Positions 1 to 11,576 of a stretch of 64,000 nt of DNA are shown here, one piece after another. The notes beneath the pieces are model-generated. The model saw only the letters and a list, made by a program, of their open reading frames with translations. It searched no databases and was not told the DNA's origin. The translations under genes and the position numbers were made by a program. This stretch comes from Orientallactaga sibirica. Lineage: Eukaryota > Chordata > Mammalia > Rodentia > Dipodidae. The first letter of the stretch is position 1. Each line of letters opens with the position of its first letter. Location of the stretch: NCBI GenBank assembly GCA_036365145.1, contig JAEOAD010000032.1, positions 1,913,501-1,977,500 on the forward strand, written 5' to 3'.

Positions 1-666
1 ATATTCACAAATGAAGGAAAAATAGGAGGAAGCTAGCTTCTTTTAGGCAGTTTTAGTTAGAAACTGAGGCCCAGAGAAAACTGGCACCACCTCACCCTGG
101 CATGAATGGAACACTTTGGCAGGAATGGAACTTGTGTCTGATAGAGACAGACTCAGCTACAACAGCTACAGCGCCCCCTGCTGCCCACAGTCTGGCACAC
201 TGCCTAGAGAGGTGGTCTTCACTACCTAGGTGGGCTGGCTCAGAAGCCTGCTTCTTTGAATCTACCACCAATCAGGTCTTCCCTTTTGTGAGTAGCCTAG
301 CTGAAGGGGCTGAACAGGAACACTTGTCTCTCCCAGAGATTTGTTCTCAGACTCGGAGACTTGTCACTGACTAGAGTTGTTGGGCTTGGAGCTACAGAGT
401 TTTTTGTTTGCCCTGTTTAAATCTTGTATTGGTTGAATATTTCTATTGTATGCCCAATGCCATTTTTTTGCAGTGTGTTTATTCTGTGCCATTATGGGTT
501 TTGGGGGGATTTTTTGGTATTATGGCTCAGGTAAAAGACCTTGGAGTATGAGAGTGTTTGAACACCATTGGGATTGATAAAAATTACGGGGACTTTTAAA
601 GTTGGATGAATGAATTGTATTTTACATCATGTATGGTTATCAGTTTATGGGGGGCCAGGGACAGAA
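1..666 (+). mobile_element. ERVL-MaLR-like internal sequence (3' part)
   Basis: This non-coding block runs directly into the LTR at 667. Its last part (about 580-666: 'gggacttttaaagttggatgaatg', then 'ggggggccagggacagaa') resembles the sequence that precedes the 3' LTR in rodent MaLR elements. Bases 1-305 are repeated at 3897-4191, so the block is repetitive DNA. No gag or pol frame is visible, as expected for MaLR elements, which are non-autonomous. The 5' side lies beyond the window. The family name is from memory. Confidence 0.5.
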
Positions 667-1009
667 TGTGGTGGTCTGATTCAGGTGTCCCCCATAAACT
701 TAGGTGTTATGAATGCTAGGTTCCCAGCTGATAGAGATTTGGGAATCACCGCCTCCTGGAGCAGTGTATTGTTAGGGTGGGCTTATGGGTGTTATAGCCA
801 GTGTCCCCTTGCCAGTGTTTGGAACACTCTCCTGTTGCTATTGCCATCTGATATTGGCCAGGGGGTGATGTCCACCCTCTGCTCATGCCATTATTTTCCC
901 CTGCCATCATGGAGCTTCCCCTTGAATCTTTAAGCCAAAATAAAGCCTTTTATTTCCCTCAAGCTTCTTGGTAGGGTTCTTTGCCAGCAATGCAAACCTG
1001 ACTGAAACA
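667..1009 (+). mobile_element. MaLR-type LTR (ORR1/MT-like)
   Basis: The 343-bp block begins TGTGGTGGTCTGATTCAGG and ends GACTGAAACA, giving the TG...CA ends of an LTR. It contains 'cccccataaacttaggtg' and a 'gccaaaataaag' polyadenylation motif (AATAAA at 939-944) about 65 bp from the 3' end, typical of MaLR LTRs. I see no flanking 5-bp target duplication, which fits an element whose 5' half is outside the window. Confidence 0.7.
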
Positions 1010-1800
1010 TCTTTGTATGCCTGAAAGAATACATTTTCAGTTTATCATAAAGGCAAGTCTAGGCCTTGTTTGGCTCTCTTGCATCACCTCACTCTGTGAT
1101 GGATTTCTGCTTGTGTACACAGGAGTGTGGCATGTTCCACATCCAGCTAGGCTGGGTGGGGAAGAGCAGAGTGCCATTTCTTGGCCAGGGTACCTTTCTG
1201 CTTGTCTCTGTTTTATACTTTGGGGAAAATTCTCACTTTAATTACATGTATGATTTTACTCTTGCTGCTGAATCTACATATATATTTCCTTTACATTCTA
1301 AATCTACCACATGGGTGCTTTCTCTGACTCTGGGCCTATTACCATTGTAATTTCCCCAAATGTGGGGGTAACCATGGGTACAAGTCTCTTTACCACTCAT
1401 TTGTTATCTGAATATCTTGCACCAACAGTTATGCTCTTAACTTTCTTGTATGGGGAACTCAAGGCAGATGCCATGTGTTTTCCTTCTAAATCTCCCGACA
1501 CAAGTTCCTATGTACTATGTTCTTCCATGTGCTTGGGGCTCCACCCAGTCTTTCCCCAGAATCCTCAGTTTCTCTTACATGAGCCTTATGAACTGTGCTG
1601 TGCTGACCACACGAGTGTGTGTTTCCTACTTTCCATGTACTTTTGACTTTGCTATAGCCTTCTTCCTAGATTCCAGTTTCCCTTAAAAAATTACAATTTT
1701 TAATTCCTCCCTAAATAAGCTTAATAATTCCCAATTTATCCTTCTTGAGTCTGTTTTTTTTTTTTTTTTAAATCAGTTCTTTGTTAAAAATAAGATAGGA
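1010..1800. other. non-genic stretch, nothing recognised
   Basis: There are no SINEs and no supported gene. A T run sits near 1756-1769. The first bases (1023-1039, gaaagaatacattttca) recur at 4198-4214 beside the second MaLR internal copy. Confidence 0.5.
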
Positions 1801-1968
1801 GGGCTGGAGGGATAGCTTAGCAGTTAAGACGCTTGCCTGCAAAGCCAAAGGACCCACATAAGGCGGATTCACAGGGTGGTACATGTGTCTGGAGTTCATT
1901 TTGCAGTGGCTAGAGGGCATGGTGCACCAATTCTTTCTCTCTTTTTCTCTCTCAAATAAATGAATAAT
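1801..1968 (+). mobile_element. tRNA-derived SINE, type I, B-box region deleted
   Basis: It starts 'gggctggagggatagcttag' (A-box region) and ends in CT-rich sequence plus AAATAAATGAATAA. Where other copies read 'aggttcgattccccagg', this one jumps from 'ggaccca' to 'cataagg'. The internal pol III B box is therefore missing and the copy should be promoter-dead. Confidence 0.85.
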
Positions 1969-2068
1969 TTTTAAAAATGCTTTAAAGGTACTTTAAAATT
2001 GGATAAGACCCAAAATTGAGGTTTATAAATTTGGTTTGGGGCACCCAACCTAAACTCCAAAATCTTGC

Positions 2069-2071
<3 letters not shown>

Positions 2072-2104
<33 letters not shown>
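2072..2104. repeat. (CA)n microsatellite
   Basis: An uninterrupted CA tract of about 33 bp, followed by purine-rich DNA. Confidence 0.95.
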
Positions 2105-2107
<3 letters not shown>

Positions 2108-2182
2108 ATAGAAAGAGAAAGGAAGAAAAGGAAACTGTATATAATAGCTGACAAGTTACTCATTTTTAACATTTTAAAAATA

Positions 2183-2390
2183 TTCTTATTTATTTGCAAG
2201 CACACAGATGAGAGAGAGAGAGGAAGAGAGAGAGAGACAGAATAGGCACACCAGGGCCACCAGCCGCTGCAAATGAACTCTGCTGCCCTCGCCACTGTGC
2301 ATCTGTCTTTATGTGGGTACTGGGGAATCAAACCCTAGTCATTAGAATTTGCAGGGAAGCATGTTAACCACCACACCATCTCTCTAGCCC
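2183..2390 (-). mobile_element. tRNA-derived SINE, type I
   Basis: Inverted copy. It reads TTATTTATTTG, a (GA)n stretch, 'ccagggccaccagccgctgcaaatgaactc', and ends 'accatctctctagccc', the complement of the SINE 5' end. No clear target duplication is visible. Confidence 0.85.
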
Positions 2391-3507
<1,117 letters not shown>

Positions 3508-3764
3508 GAATGTGTCTACTTCAGGTAGCGGAATCACGAGTTTAAGGCCATTCTGGACTATCAAACCACTTTTATAGTGCTCCTTTCTAAACTCGTTGGT
3601 AGTGTCCATGGCACCAGCTCAGCTCTAACTTGTGTAGAAAGCCACTATGGGCACATATGCCAAAGGATCTTTGTTGCTATCTATCCACTTTATTTTGAGT
3701 TCTTAGAAGTCTGATTGATCTATTGTTTTATCTCAGTATTTTACAGTTTTCCATAGACACAGTG

Positions 3765-3896
3765 TGGTCAAAGGTGCTTGCTTGAAAAATCTGTCAGTGT
3801 GGGGTTCAAGTCCCCAGCACCCACATCAAAAGGGATGCATAAAACATTGCATGCATCTGAAATCTGTTTGCAGGGACAAGAGACTCTGGCATGCCC
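3765..3896 (+). mobile_element. degenerate ID/tRNA-type SINE
   Basis: 'aaggtgcttgcttgaaaaat' is followed by a B-box-like GGTTCAAGTCC (3803-3813) and 'ccagcacccacat'. A later 'atctgtttgcaggga...ctggcatgccc' resembles the type I SINE 3' half. The copy is diverged and interrupted, so family assignment is uncertain. It abuts the MaLR internal copy. Confidence 0.45.
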
Positions 3897-4191
3897 ATAT
3901 TCACAAATGAAGGACAAATAAGAGGAAGCTAGCTTCCTTTAGGCAATTTTAGTTAGAAACTGAGGCCCAGAGAAAACGGACGCCACTTCACCCTGGCATG
4001 AATAGACACTTGGCAGGAATGGAACTTGTGTCTGATAGAGACAGACTCAGCTACAACAGCTACAGCGCCCCCTGCTGCCCACAGTCTGGCACACTGCCTA
4101 GGCAGGTGGTCTTCGCTACCTCCGTGGGCTGGCTCAGAGCCTGCTGCTTTGAATCTACACACCAATCAGGTCTTCCCTTTGCCTAGCTGAA
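3897..4191 (+). mobile_element. second copy of the MaLR internal segment
   Basis: It aligns with window bases 1-305 from 'atattcacaaatgaagg' to 'gcctagctgaa', with scattered substitutions and short indels. It shares the block 'gctacagcgccccctgctgc'. Unlike the first copy it does not continue into the rest of the internal region and LTR. It passes within 6 bp into 'gaaagaatacattttca', which in the first copy lies just beyond the LTR. Confidence 0.7.
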
Positions 4192-4214
4192 TCTGATGAA
4201 AGAATACATTTTCA

Positions 4215-4611
4215 ATATGCGTGTATCTACTTCAGAGTGTGTGAATATACATCCCTATACATGCAATATTGCTGAATTGTACATATTTATATGTAATTAC
4301 AAATATATTTTCATGTGTACATGTTTATAAATGCACATTCATCAAATCAGTAATTAAATTCAACACAAATTGAACAAAACCTCTTTTTATAAAAATGATT
4401 GTCAATTTCGATAACATCAAATTGTAAACTTCAAGAACACACAGGAATATTCATCAGAAAGAAAAGGCTGGCATTAACAGTTTCCAGAAAGAGATGATAA
4501 TCCCATTGTGACCCATGGTACCCAGAAAAATGATGAGCTATATGTATAAAAATGTAAGGTTTGACTGTCTTGAACTCAAATTCAACTTCTATGTAGATTG
4601 ATTTTAGAAAA
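4215..4611. other. AT-rich non-genic stretch
   Basis: About 400 bp of AT-rich sequence with no recognised element or coding potential. Confidence 0.4.
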
Positions 4612-4847
4612 ATATTTTTATTTATTTGAGTTAAAGCGAAAGAGGGAGGGAGGCAGGAAGGGACAGAAAGAGAGAGAGAGAGCAAGAGAGAGAGAGAGAA
4701 TGGGCTTGCCAGGGCTTCTAGCCATTGCCAATGAACTCCAGACACACGTGCTACCACATCTGACTTTATGTGGGTACTATGGAATGAAACCTGGGTCTTT
4801 AGGATTTGCAGGCAAGTGCCTTAACTGCTGAGCCTTCTCTCCAGCCC
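4612..4847 (-). mobile_element. tRNA-derived SINE, type I
   Basis: Inverted copy. An AT-rich tail complement comes first, then a (GA)n tract, 'agggcttctagccattgcc' and 'ttaactgctgagccttctctccagccc'. A possible diverged target duplication is agattgatttta (left) and agactggttttta (right). Confidence 0.85.
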
Positions 4848-4867
4848 AGACTGGTTTTTAATATAAA

Positions 4868-5245
4868 TTTATAGACTAGGAAATGGCTCAGTGGATGAAC
4901 TGCTTCCTGAATAGGGATGAGAACATGAGTTTGGATGCCCAGAACCCACAGAAAAGCAAGGTTGGGTGGTGCCTGCCTATAATCCCAGTAACAGGGAGGA
5001 GGATAAAAGTGGCTGGCTAGCAAAGACTTGCTGGTCAGCTAGCCTGGCCAGACTGGGGAGCGTTAGGTTCAGGGAGAGACTCTGTCTCAAAAGACAAGGT
5101 AGAGAGTGAACGAAGAAGACATCCAAAGTCCACCTCTGGTCTCCATTTCAAGTGCACGCATGCACATGTGTGCACCGGCACACACATTTACACCCATGCA
5201 CAAACACGTACACACATGCACATCACAGACATGCACACACAAAGC
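4868..5245 (+). mobile_element. B4/RSINE1-type SINE
   Basis: The left part is tRNA/ID-like ('aaatggctcagtggatgaac', 'cagaacccaca'). The right part is B1-like ('gggtggtgcctgcctataatcccagta', 'agagactctgtctcaaaa'). The tail reads 'gaagacatccaaagtccacctctggtctcc' and runs into CA-rich DNA. This ID-B1 fusion with a (CA)n tail is the B4 architecture of muroid and related rodents. Confidence 0.75.
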
Positions 5246-5255
5246 AACTAAATTT

Positions 5256-5458
5256 GCAGCTAGAGAGATGGCTTAGTGGTTAAAGTGTTTGCCTGCAAAG
5301 CCAAAGGACCCAGGTTTGGTTCCTCAGTACCCACATAAAGCCAAATGCACAAGGTGGCACATCCACCTGGAGTTTGTTTGCAGTAGCTGCAGGCCTTGGT
5401 GTACCCATTCTCTCTAACTCTATCTGCCCCTTTATTCTCAAAATAAATAAATAATATA
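5256..5458 (+). mobile_element. tRNA-derived SINE, type I
   Basis: It has an A-box region 'tggcttagtggtta' and a diverged B-box (ggtttggttcc). The body reads 'ccaaatgcacaaggtggcac', 'ggagtttgtttgcagtagct', and the tail is AAATAAATAAATAA. It lies head to tail with the next copy. Confidence 0.85.
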
Positions 5459-5466
5459 TTTTAAAA

Positions 5467-5945
5467 GGGCTGGAGGAATGGCTTAATGGTTAAGGTGCTT
5501 GCCTGCAAAGCTTAATGACCAAGGTTCAATTCCCTAGGACCTACATAAGCCAGATGCAGATGGTGGCACATGCATCTGGAGTTTGTTTGCAGTGGCTAGA
5601 GGCCCTGGCGCTCTCATATTCTCTCCCTCTCCTCTCTCTCTCTCTCCTCTCTCTCTCTCTTTTATTTTTATTTTCATTTTTTAAAAATTTTATTTATTTA
5701 TTTGAAAGCAGAGAGAGAGATAGAAGAGATGCAGACAGAGGGACAATGGGCATGCCAGGGCCTCCAGCCACTGCAAATGAACTCCAGACACACATGCCCC
5801 TTGTGCATCTGGCTTTATGGGTCTTGGAGAATCGAACGGGGATCCTTTGGCTTCGCAGGCAAGCGCCTTAACCGCTAAGCCATTTCTTCAGCCCCCCTCT
5901 CTCTCTTTTAAATAAATAAATAAAAATAAAAATTTTTAAAAAGGA
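5467..5945 (+). mobile_element. tRNA-derived SINE, type I, split by a nested SINE
   Basis: The 5' body (5467-5664) has a good B box GGTTCAATTCC. The element is broken inside its CT tract by the inverted SINE at 5665-5896. Its CT stretch and AAATAAATAAATAAAAAT tail then resume at 5897. The 14-bp sequence ctctctctctttta is present on both sides (5651-5664 and 5897-5910). Confidence 0.85.
5665..5896 (-). mobile_element. nested tRNA-derived SINE, type I
   Basis: Complete inverted copy, from the TTATTTATTTG tail complement to 'ctaagccatttcttcagccc'. The B-box complement reads 'gagaatcgaac'. It sits inside the CT tract of the preceding SINE, flanked by a 14-bp direct repeat, so it is the younger insertion. 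Confidence 0.85.
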
Positions 5946-6770
5946 AAAAAACATAAAATTCTTTTTAAAACCTGCATTTTTTATAGCTATGAAAGTATGT
6001 TAGCATGTATAAGATGCGAGTCCCTCAGAGGCAGGGACCATGACAATCACATGCTCAGGTCCCAGTTTGCAGACCAGTGTAGATGTTGAATGGTGAAGAG
6101 CTGCAGCATTTTTATGCATATTTTAGTTACATACCTTATATGTAACTGATTAAGGTTTCTTTTCTTCCTTGACAAAGTTAGCTCTTTTCAAGGGCAGAGT
6201 TACTGATAACAAATGCTTAGAACATACCAGATGTTCCCTCCATCTTTAGGGAATCAGATGAGCAGCACGATACAGATTTCATTGGTCAAATTTCAGAACA
6301 GTATTTCTTACAGTGGACGGTGATGAAAATGGTTGTACACAAGCTTCAGCCCACCATTGACTGGAATCTTTCTCATCTTCGGTTATCTTGGGAAGCACAA
6401 ATTTCTCGCTTAAATTTATGGGAAACTAAATGACATTTGATTTTTTTTCTTTCTTTTTTGGACAGAAAGTAGAATTCTTAATACCATCCAGCATTTTGTA
6501 CTGTGATGCATGTCTTACCTGCCTTTGGAAAGGTATGACAAAATTGTGTCTATTATAAGGCTGTAGCAAGTGGGGGCGTTGGACTGAGGTGATGTGAAGA
6601 CCCGTCACTTATATTTTGCATCGTCTGTTTTGTACAATCAGAGGTGCCGAGACATTCTGATGCCCACTTTAAAATTCCAATTTACTACAACAATATTTGT
6701 AGAAGAACTTTATGCTCACCTTAAAGAGAGTTCCTAAATCCAATAACATTTTTGCATTAAAAAATATTTT
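5946..6770. other. non-genic unique stretch
   Basis: No repeat or gene is recognised. It is moderately AT-rich and ends at the target duplication of the next SINE. Confidence 0.4.
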
Positions 6771-7022
6771 TGGACTGGAGAGATGGCTTAGCGGTTAAGG
6801 CGCCTGCATGCTAAGCCTAAGAACCCGGTTCCAATCTTCAGGTCCCATGTTTAGCCAGATGCAAAGTGACACAAGGGTGCAATGCTGCACTTGCCCACAA
6901 GGGGGCGTACACATCTGGATTTCGTTCACAGCAGCTGAGAGATTGCTGGCGCGCCCATCTCTATCTGTCTCCCTCTCCCTCTCTCTCTGTCTGTCTCTCT
7001 CTGTGTCTCTTCCCAAAAAAAA
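6771..7022 (+). mobile_element. tRNA-derived SINE, type II
   Basis: It carries the type II hallmark 'gcaaagtgacacaagggtgcaatgc' region (split here for length), 'cacaagggggcgtacac' and 'acagcagctgagagattgctgg'. It has a single B-box region (ggttccaatcttcagg). It is flanked by ttaaaaaatatttt (6757-6770) and ttaaaaaaaaatatttt (7023-7039). Confidence 0.85.
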
Positions 7023-7039
7023 TTAAAAAAAAATATTTT

Positions 7040-7249
7040 CATATATTTGAGAGAGAGAGAGAAGGCGAAAGAGAAAGAGGCAGATAGAAAGAAAGAGAAT
7101 GGGCATGCCAGGGCTTCTAGCCATTGCAAATGAACTCCAGATGCAAGTGCCACCTTGTGTATCTGTCTTACATGGGTCCTGGGGATTTGAACCAGGGTCC
7201 TGTGGCTCTTCAGGTAAGTGCCTTAACTGCTAAGCCATCTCTCCAACCC
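7040..7249 (-). mobile_element. tRNA-derived SINE, type I
   Basis: Inverted copy ending 'ctaagccatctctccaaccc'. Its T-rich head (tail complement) abuts the type II copy. That type II copy most simply inserted into the AT-rich tail of this older one. Confidence 0.85.
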
Positions 7250-9329
7250 TATTTCTGCAACTTTATAACTGACAAAATATACAGACCAATGCAACCTTTC
7301 TTTTTGTTAAATAAAATGTGATGAAATGAAGTCCCTGCTATCAAAGAGCTAAAAATCAATAGGTTGTGTGTGTGTGTGTATGTGTCCACGTGTGCAGTGT
7401 ATGAACAGAAAGAGTAAAGACATTTAAGTACATATAACATTTGAAAGCATACTGACTTACAAAAGCAGCATTGAAAATGCAAGTAAGATTTAGAATCCAT
7501 CTGTGCATTGATTAATTCATTCACTCATCCACTCTACAGATGATTATTAAACACCCACTTTGTGCCAACTGTGTGCAAGTTTAAAATCCATGGTTTCTGC
7601 CCTGGGGAAGGAAGAGCATGGCTCTGTCAGTGAGAAAGATGCCTAAGCAGATAATTGGAGTTCAGTTGAGTAAATGTTAAAGTAGAATTATTAATAAAGA
7701 GCATTTGGAGAGCAGGGAAGGAAGTGACTTTATCAGCCCCGGATGCAGTGGGACTTTTCTCAGAGGTGCTGACATTAAGCTGGGTCAGGAACAAATGAGA
7801 GTGAGGTAGCCAGGGGGAATGGAGACCTGGCAGTGAATGCAAAGGCAGTATTGCATATGAGTGCATGGTATTAGGAATCTTGATAATTAAAGCAAGAATA
7901 TTAAATCCAGATTAATTAGAATTGCCTGCAGATGGATATTAGAGAGAGGTAGGTTGAGGCCAGATAGTATAGTGAAGTGATTTAAATATGAAGTTAAGAA
8001 ATGAACTTGTTCTGCACTCAGAAGAAGTCTTTACCTGGTAGAATAAGGCCAGATTTTTCACTCGAGTCATTTTGTTGCATATTGGGAGAACACAACCGCC
8101 GTTAAGGAGAGGTTGAAAAGTGAAATCGCTGGAGTTTTTAGCACAAACACCTGGTCAAGTGAGCCCCAAGAAGTTAAGCTTGGCCAGCCACCCTGATATG
8201 CCAATGAAAGAGAAAACTAATGGTGAAAAATGGAGGAAAGATATTTATTCAATGTGGCTGTATTGGGAAGAGGAACCAAAAATGTGGTCCAGTGATCCTC
8301 AAATCCATCTCCAGGGCACTGACATGATATTTGGATTCAAGAGAAGCACAGAGGTTAGATGATTAAACAGCCCTGGTCAAGGTGTGCAAGAGGCAATGCT
8401 GCCCTCATGGAGATACTCAGCTGGGGGCAGATTCTATCCTGGAAGAGTATGTTCTTCCTGGAACTCACGGTGACTCAAGAGGAAAAGTCCAAAGCTCCAT
8501 AGCTTACCTCTGTTCCTTCAGCCACGATACAGACACAACATGAAGGCAGAGGCATCAGGCTCTCCTCTTGCTTGAAGTTGCCTTGCTTCCCCAAGTTTTG
8601 GCATTGTGCAAAATTAGTTTCTTTGTGTTGGCTTCAATCTCACTGGGGCCAAAACAAAGAGGAACTAGCTCTCTTGGGCCTACAGTGAGGACAGACTTGC
8701 CATGAGTCTTGCTATGCAAGTGGTATTAAAAGCAAAGAGAGGACAGGAATCAAAAAAACATTCCCTGCACTTTAGCTGGATTAAGCACCCGCATGATGAT
8801 ATCATGAGCAAGCCAGGAAACACTGCAGGAGGAGGACAATGGGAAAAACCATTCGGTTTTCAAACACAGGATCTTTTCTAAGGTCAGGCCCATGGTCCTA
8901 TTTCTTATGAGTCTAGCATAGAAACTAACTTCCTTGTGTTGAATCAAATCAAGTGTGTCTGCTTCATTCACAGAGAAATGAGAGAGACAGAGATTGAGAG
9001 AGAGAGAAAAAGAGAGAGGGAAAGGGAGATCCGTGTGGATGCCCATGTGTGACGAATACACAGCTATCACCCTCTTCAAAAATAGTTAGGTCCCTTAGAG
9101 CACTTGGAATGGCCACTCCTGCAAACACTTGAGTATGTATCTAGAAGACACGTATATAATCGGCACGTCATCTGTCAGAGCAGTTCAGATAACGAGAACC
9201 GATTATGAAACCATGGTAGAATCAGCACGGGGGCAACTAAACCAGGCTGGGGAGATGGCCCATGAAGAACTCACTCCAGAAAAGATGGAACTTCAACCTT
9301 CCAAGTGTGTTTCGAGCTGAAGTTGTACA

Positions 9330-9720
9330 GAGGATGTTAATTACCATCTCAACTGTCTCCTTAGCAGAGCTTTTGAAACTAAATTAAATCCCCATTCTCC
9401 TTAAATATTTGAGCAACCTATATGGCATCTATTACTTCATTTCATAAGCACTCAGATCACTAATATGCAAATCCACCTCTGTTGATTTTGTATTAAGTAA
9501 TTTTACAGAGAACTTGATAAGGTGAGTCAAGCAATTGATCCCCTGACAGTCTGTGTTTTGTAATTGGGGGAAGAAAAATAGACTAAGATACATGAAAACA
9601 CAGGTGACATCTGGTGGCTTTCAGATGCTTTGGGGAATATGTTTCCAATAAAACCTTTCTTTGTGTTGTACTGAGCACACTTTGGGGCTTTTGTACCTGA
9701 CTTTGCTTCAGCTTTGAAAA
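9330..9720. promoter_or_regulatory. candidate conserved non-coding block with octamer
   Basis: Complex AT-rich sequence without repeats or long frames. It includes an exact POU octamer ATGCAAAT at 9465-9472 and TAATTA/ATTAAT homeodomain-type cores. Conservation is guessed from texture only and needs an alignment. Confidence 0.2.
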
Positions 9721-10880
9721 TCATACACTAGCACTACATGGTCCATGTCTTTCCATTGGTCCCTGTCCAGCCCAGTCTGACCATGAGAGCTACCCCGTCC
9801 CCTCACTCCTCTCATCTCTAAGTGAATCTGCATTCCACTTCTAGACACAGGTTCATTTATACGTGGTTGTCACTTGTCACTCACACTGTGTGGCTCCTAG
9901 GTTCCCACTTTGAGAAAAGAGCAGCATTACCCCCTAAATGACTCTGTGAGGGATTAAAAAAAAAATCTATAAATTCCCATTTTTAAGATAGTTTCCTTTG
10001 AGTGCGTGTCCATCCCAACTGCTGCTGTCTGTGATAAGAGTAGTGTAGGGAAGGATTGCCTTTTCCTGACAACTATCAAAGTAAGTTAGTATTTATCCTT
10101 ATTGCCATCTAGTATGCCATCCTTGGTCTGCTCCATCTGTATCGAATGTTGCCCCTCTTTCTGATGAACACACGCCGGGATCTTCTTCCAACCCCATGTT
10201 GTACAGCACTATTTCATCAGTCTATATGCATGCTCCTTTTTTCATTGCAGAATCTAAAAATCACTTGAACTGGACCACATTAAAAAACATGTAAAATGAA
10301 TCTTGAACCTGGTCATGTTTACAAAAAAATTTAAATAGCAAATCTGATTTTGAAACTGTACCTTCTGACATCTAACCTTAAAGTTATTTCTACAGTTGTC
10401 CAGTTGACGAAGGAATCATTCTTCAGGTGCCGAGGACAGAAACCAGCCATCCACCCGACCTTCTATGAAACTTTACCTTGGTTTTAAGTGGTACCTGGAA
10501 GATCAGTGGTGTATGGCCTACGCTTGAATGGAATGCCAGACAAACAAAGGAAAGTCACATTTTAATGTGATAGACTTTTGTGTAATTTGGTCCTCTTAAA
10601 GTTCACATCAAATTTTTTCTTTGAATTCAACCAAATATTCTTCTTTCCTAGTTCTTACTTCATCATCCAAAGCATTGTCCAGATAAAAATATCAGTCTGT
10701 GAGTCCACAAAATTGCTCCAAGATTTAAACCAAGCTAAAACAGATTAACTGTTAATCTGTTGTGCCTCGGGACAGCCACACATTTCTAAATGCAAAGAGA
10801 TTTGTTCCCCATTTATATGACCTGAAGTCACTTTTCTTTCTGGGAAGAAATCCAAAATAAGTGTGCACATGCCATATTTA

Positions 10881-10893
10881 AGCTGAGTCAGCA
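10881..10893. promoter_or_regulatory. MARE-like palindrome (MAF/AP-1 site)
   Basis: AGCTGAGTCAGCA matches the T-MARE consensus TGCTGAGTCAGCA at 12 of 13 positions. GCTGAGTCAGC is a perfect dyad around its central base. The surrounding sequence is complex and SINE-free. Function is inferred from the motif alone. Confidence 0.35.
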
Positions 10894-11258
10894 AACAATT
10901 TACCATAGTCAGCAATGACCGTCGGAAACAATAAAACTGCCATTTTAATCACTACTGAAACTGAAAATACACTTGCAACGGAGGCTTAATAATTAGCAAG
11001 AGGCAATACAGGAAGGAAGATTCTGACTGTAAGCTAAGTCTGTAGCACCTCAGTTTTATGAGTAGAGAGCCACTCTCTCACAGTCTCCTGGGTTACAAGT
11101 AAATTGAATGGATCTGCTCAAAGGTAATACATACAGGATTCCTACAAATGTAGTTTTTAAGTATGATTACAGACTTGGATATAGGACATCTGTAGCATAT
11201 AGTTTTCTGACTCCCAACCATCTTAGTGATCATGTTTGACTCTAAAATTATGATTAGT

Positions 11259-11566
11259 CAGCTGGAGAGATGGCTTAGTGGTTAAGGCGCCTGCCTCCTA
11301 AGCCTAAGAACGCTGGTTCCAATCTCCAGTGGTTCCAATCTCCAGGTCCCATGTTTAGCCAGATGCAAAGTGAGGCAAGGGCGCAATGCCGCACTTGACC
11401 ACACGGGGGAGCACACATCTGGATTTCGTTCTCAGCAGCTGAGACACTGCTGGCACGCCCATTCTCTATCTGTCTCCCTCCCTCTCCCTCTCTCTCTGTC
11501 TGTCTCTTTCTGTGTCTCTCTCCAAAATAAAAATAAATAAATAAATAAAAAATAAAATTAAAAAAA
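11259..11566 (+). mobile_element. tRNA-derived SINE, type IIb (duplicated B-box region)
   Basis: Full-length type II copy with exact 10-bp target duplications tatgattagt at 11249-11258 and 11567-11576. Its B-box region is tandemly doubled: ggttccaatctccagt (11315-11330) is followed by ggttccaatctccagg (11331-11346). The same doubling occurs in the inverted copies at 22902 and 50567. The tail is (AAATA)n. Confidence 0.9.
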
Positions 11567-11576
11567 TATGATTAGT

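Larger units (their letters stand above)
7250..11248. other. 4-kb SINE-free unique stretch
   Basis: No SINE, LTR or coding exon is recognised across about 4 kb, although SINEs occur every 0.5-1 kb on either side. A short GT tract lies near 7362-7379 and a GA tract near 8993-9022. It contains the candidate regulatory sequences listed separately. The stretch could be intronic or intergenic. Confidence 0.5.

Noticed and set aside
11259..11566. A-box/B-box sequences that could be taken for tRNA genes, here and in other SINEs
   Set aside because: No cloverleaf can be completed. The boxes belong to tRNA-derived SINEs with tails and target-site duplications.
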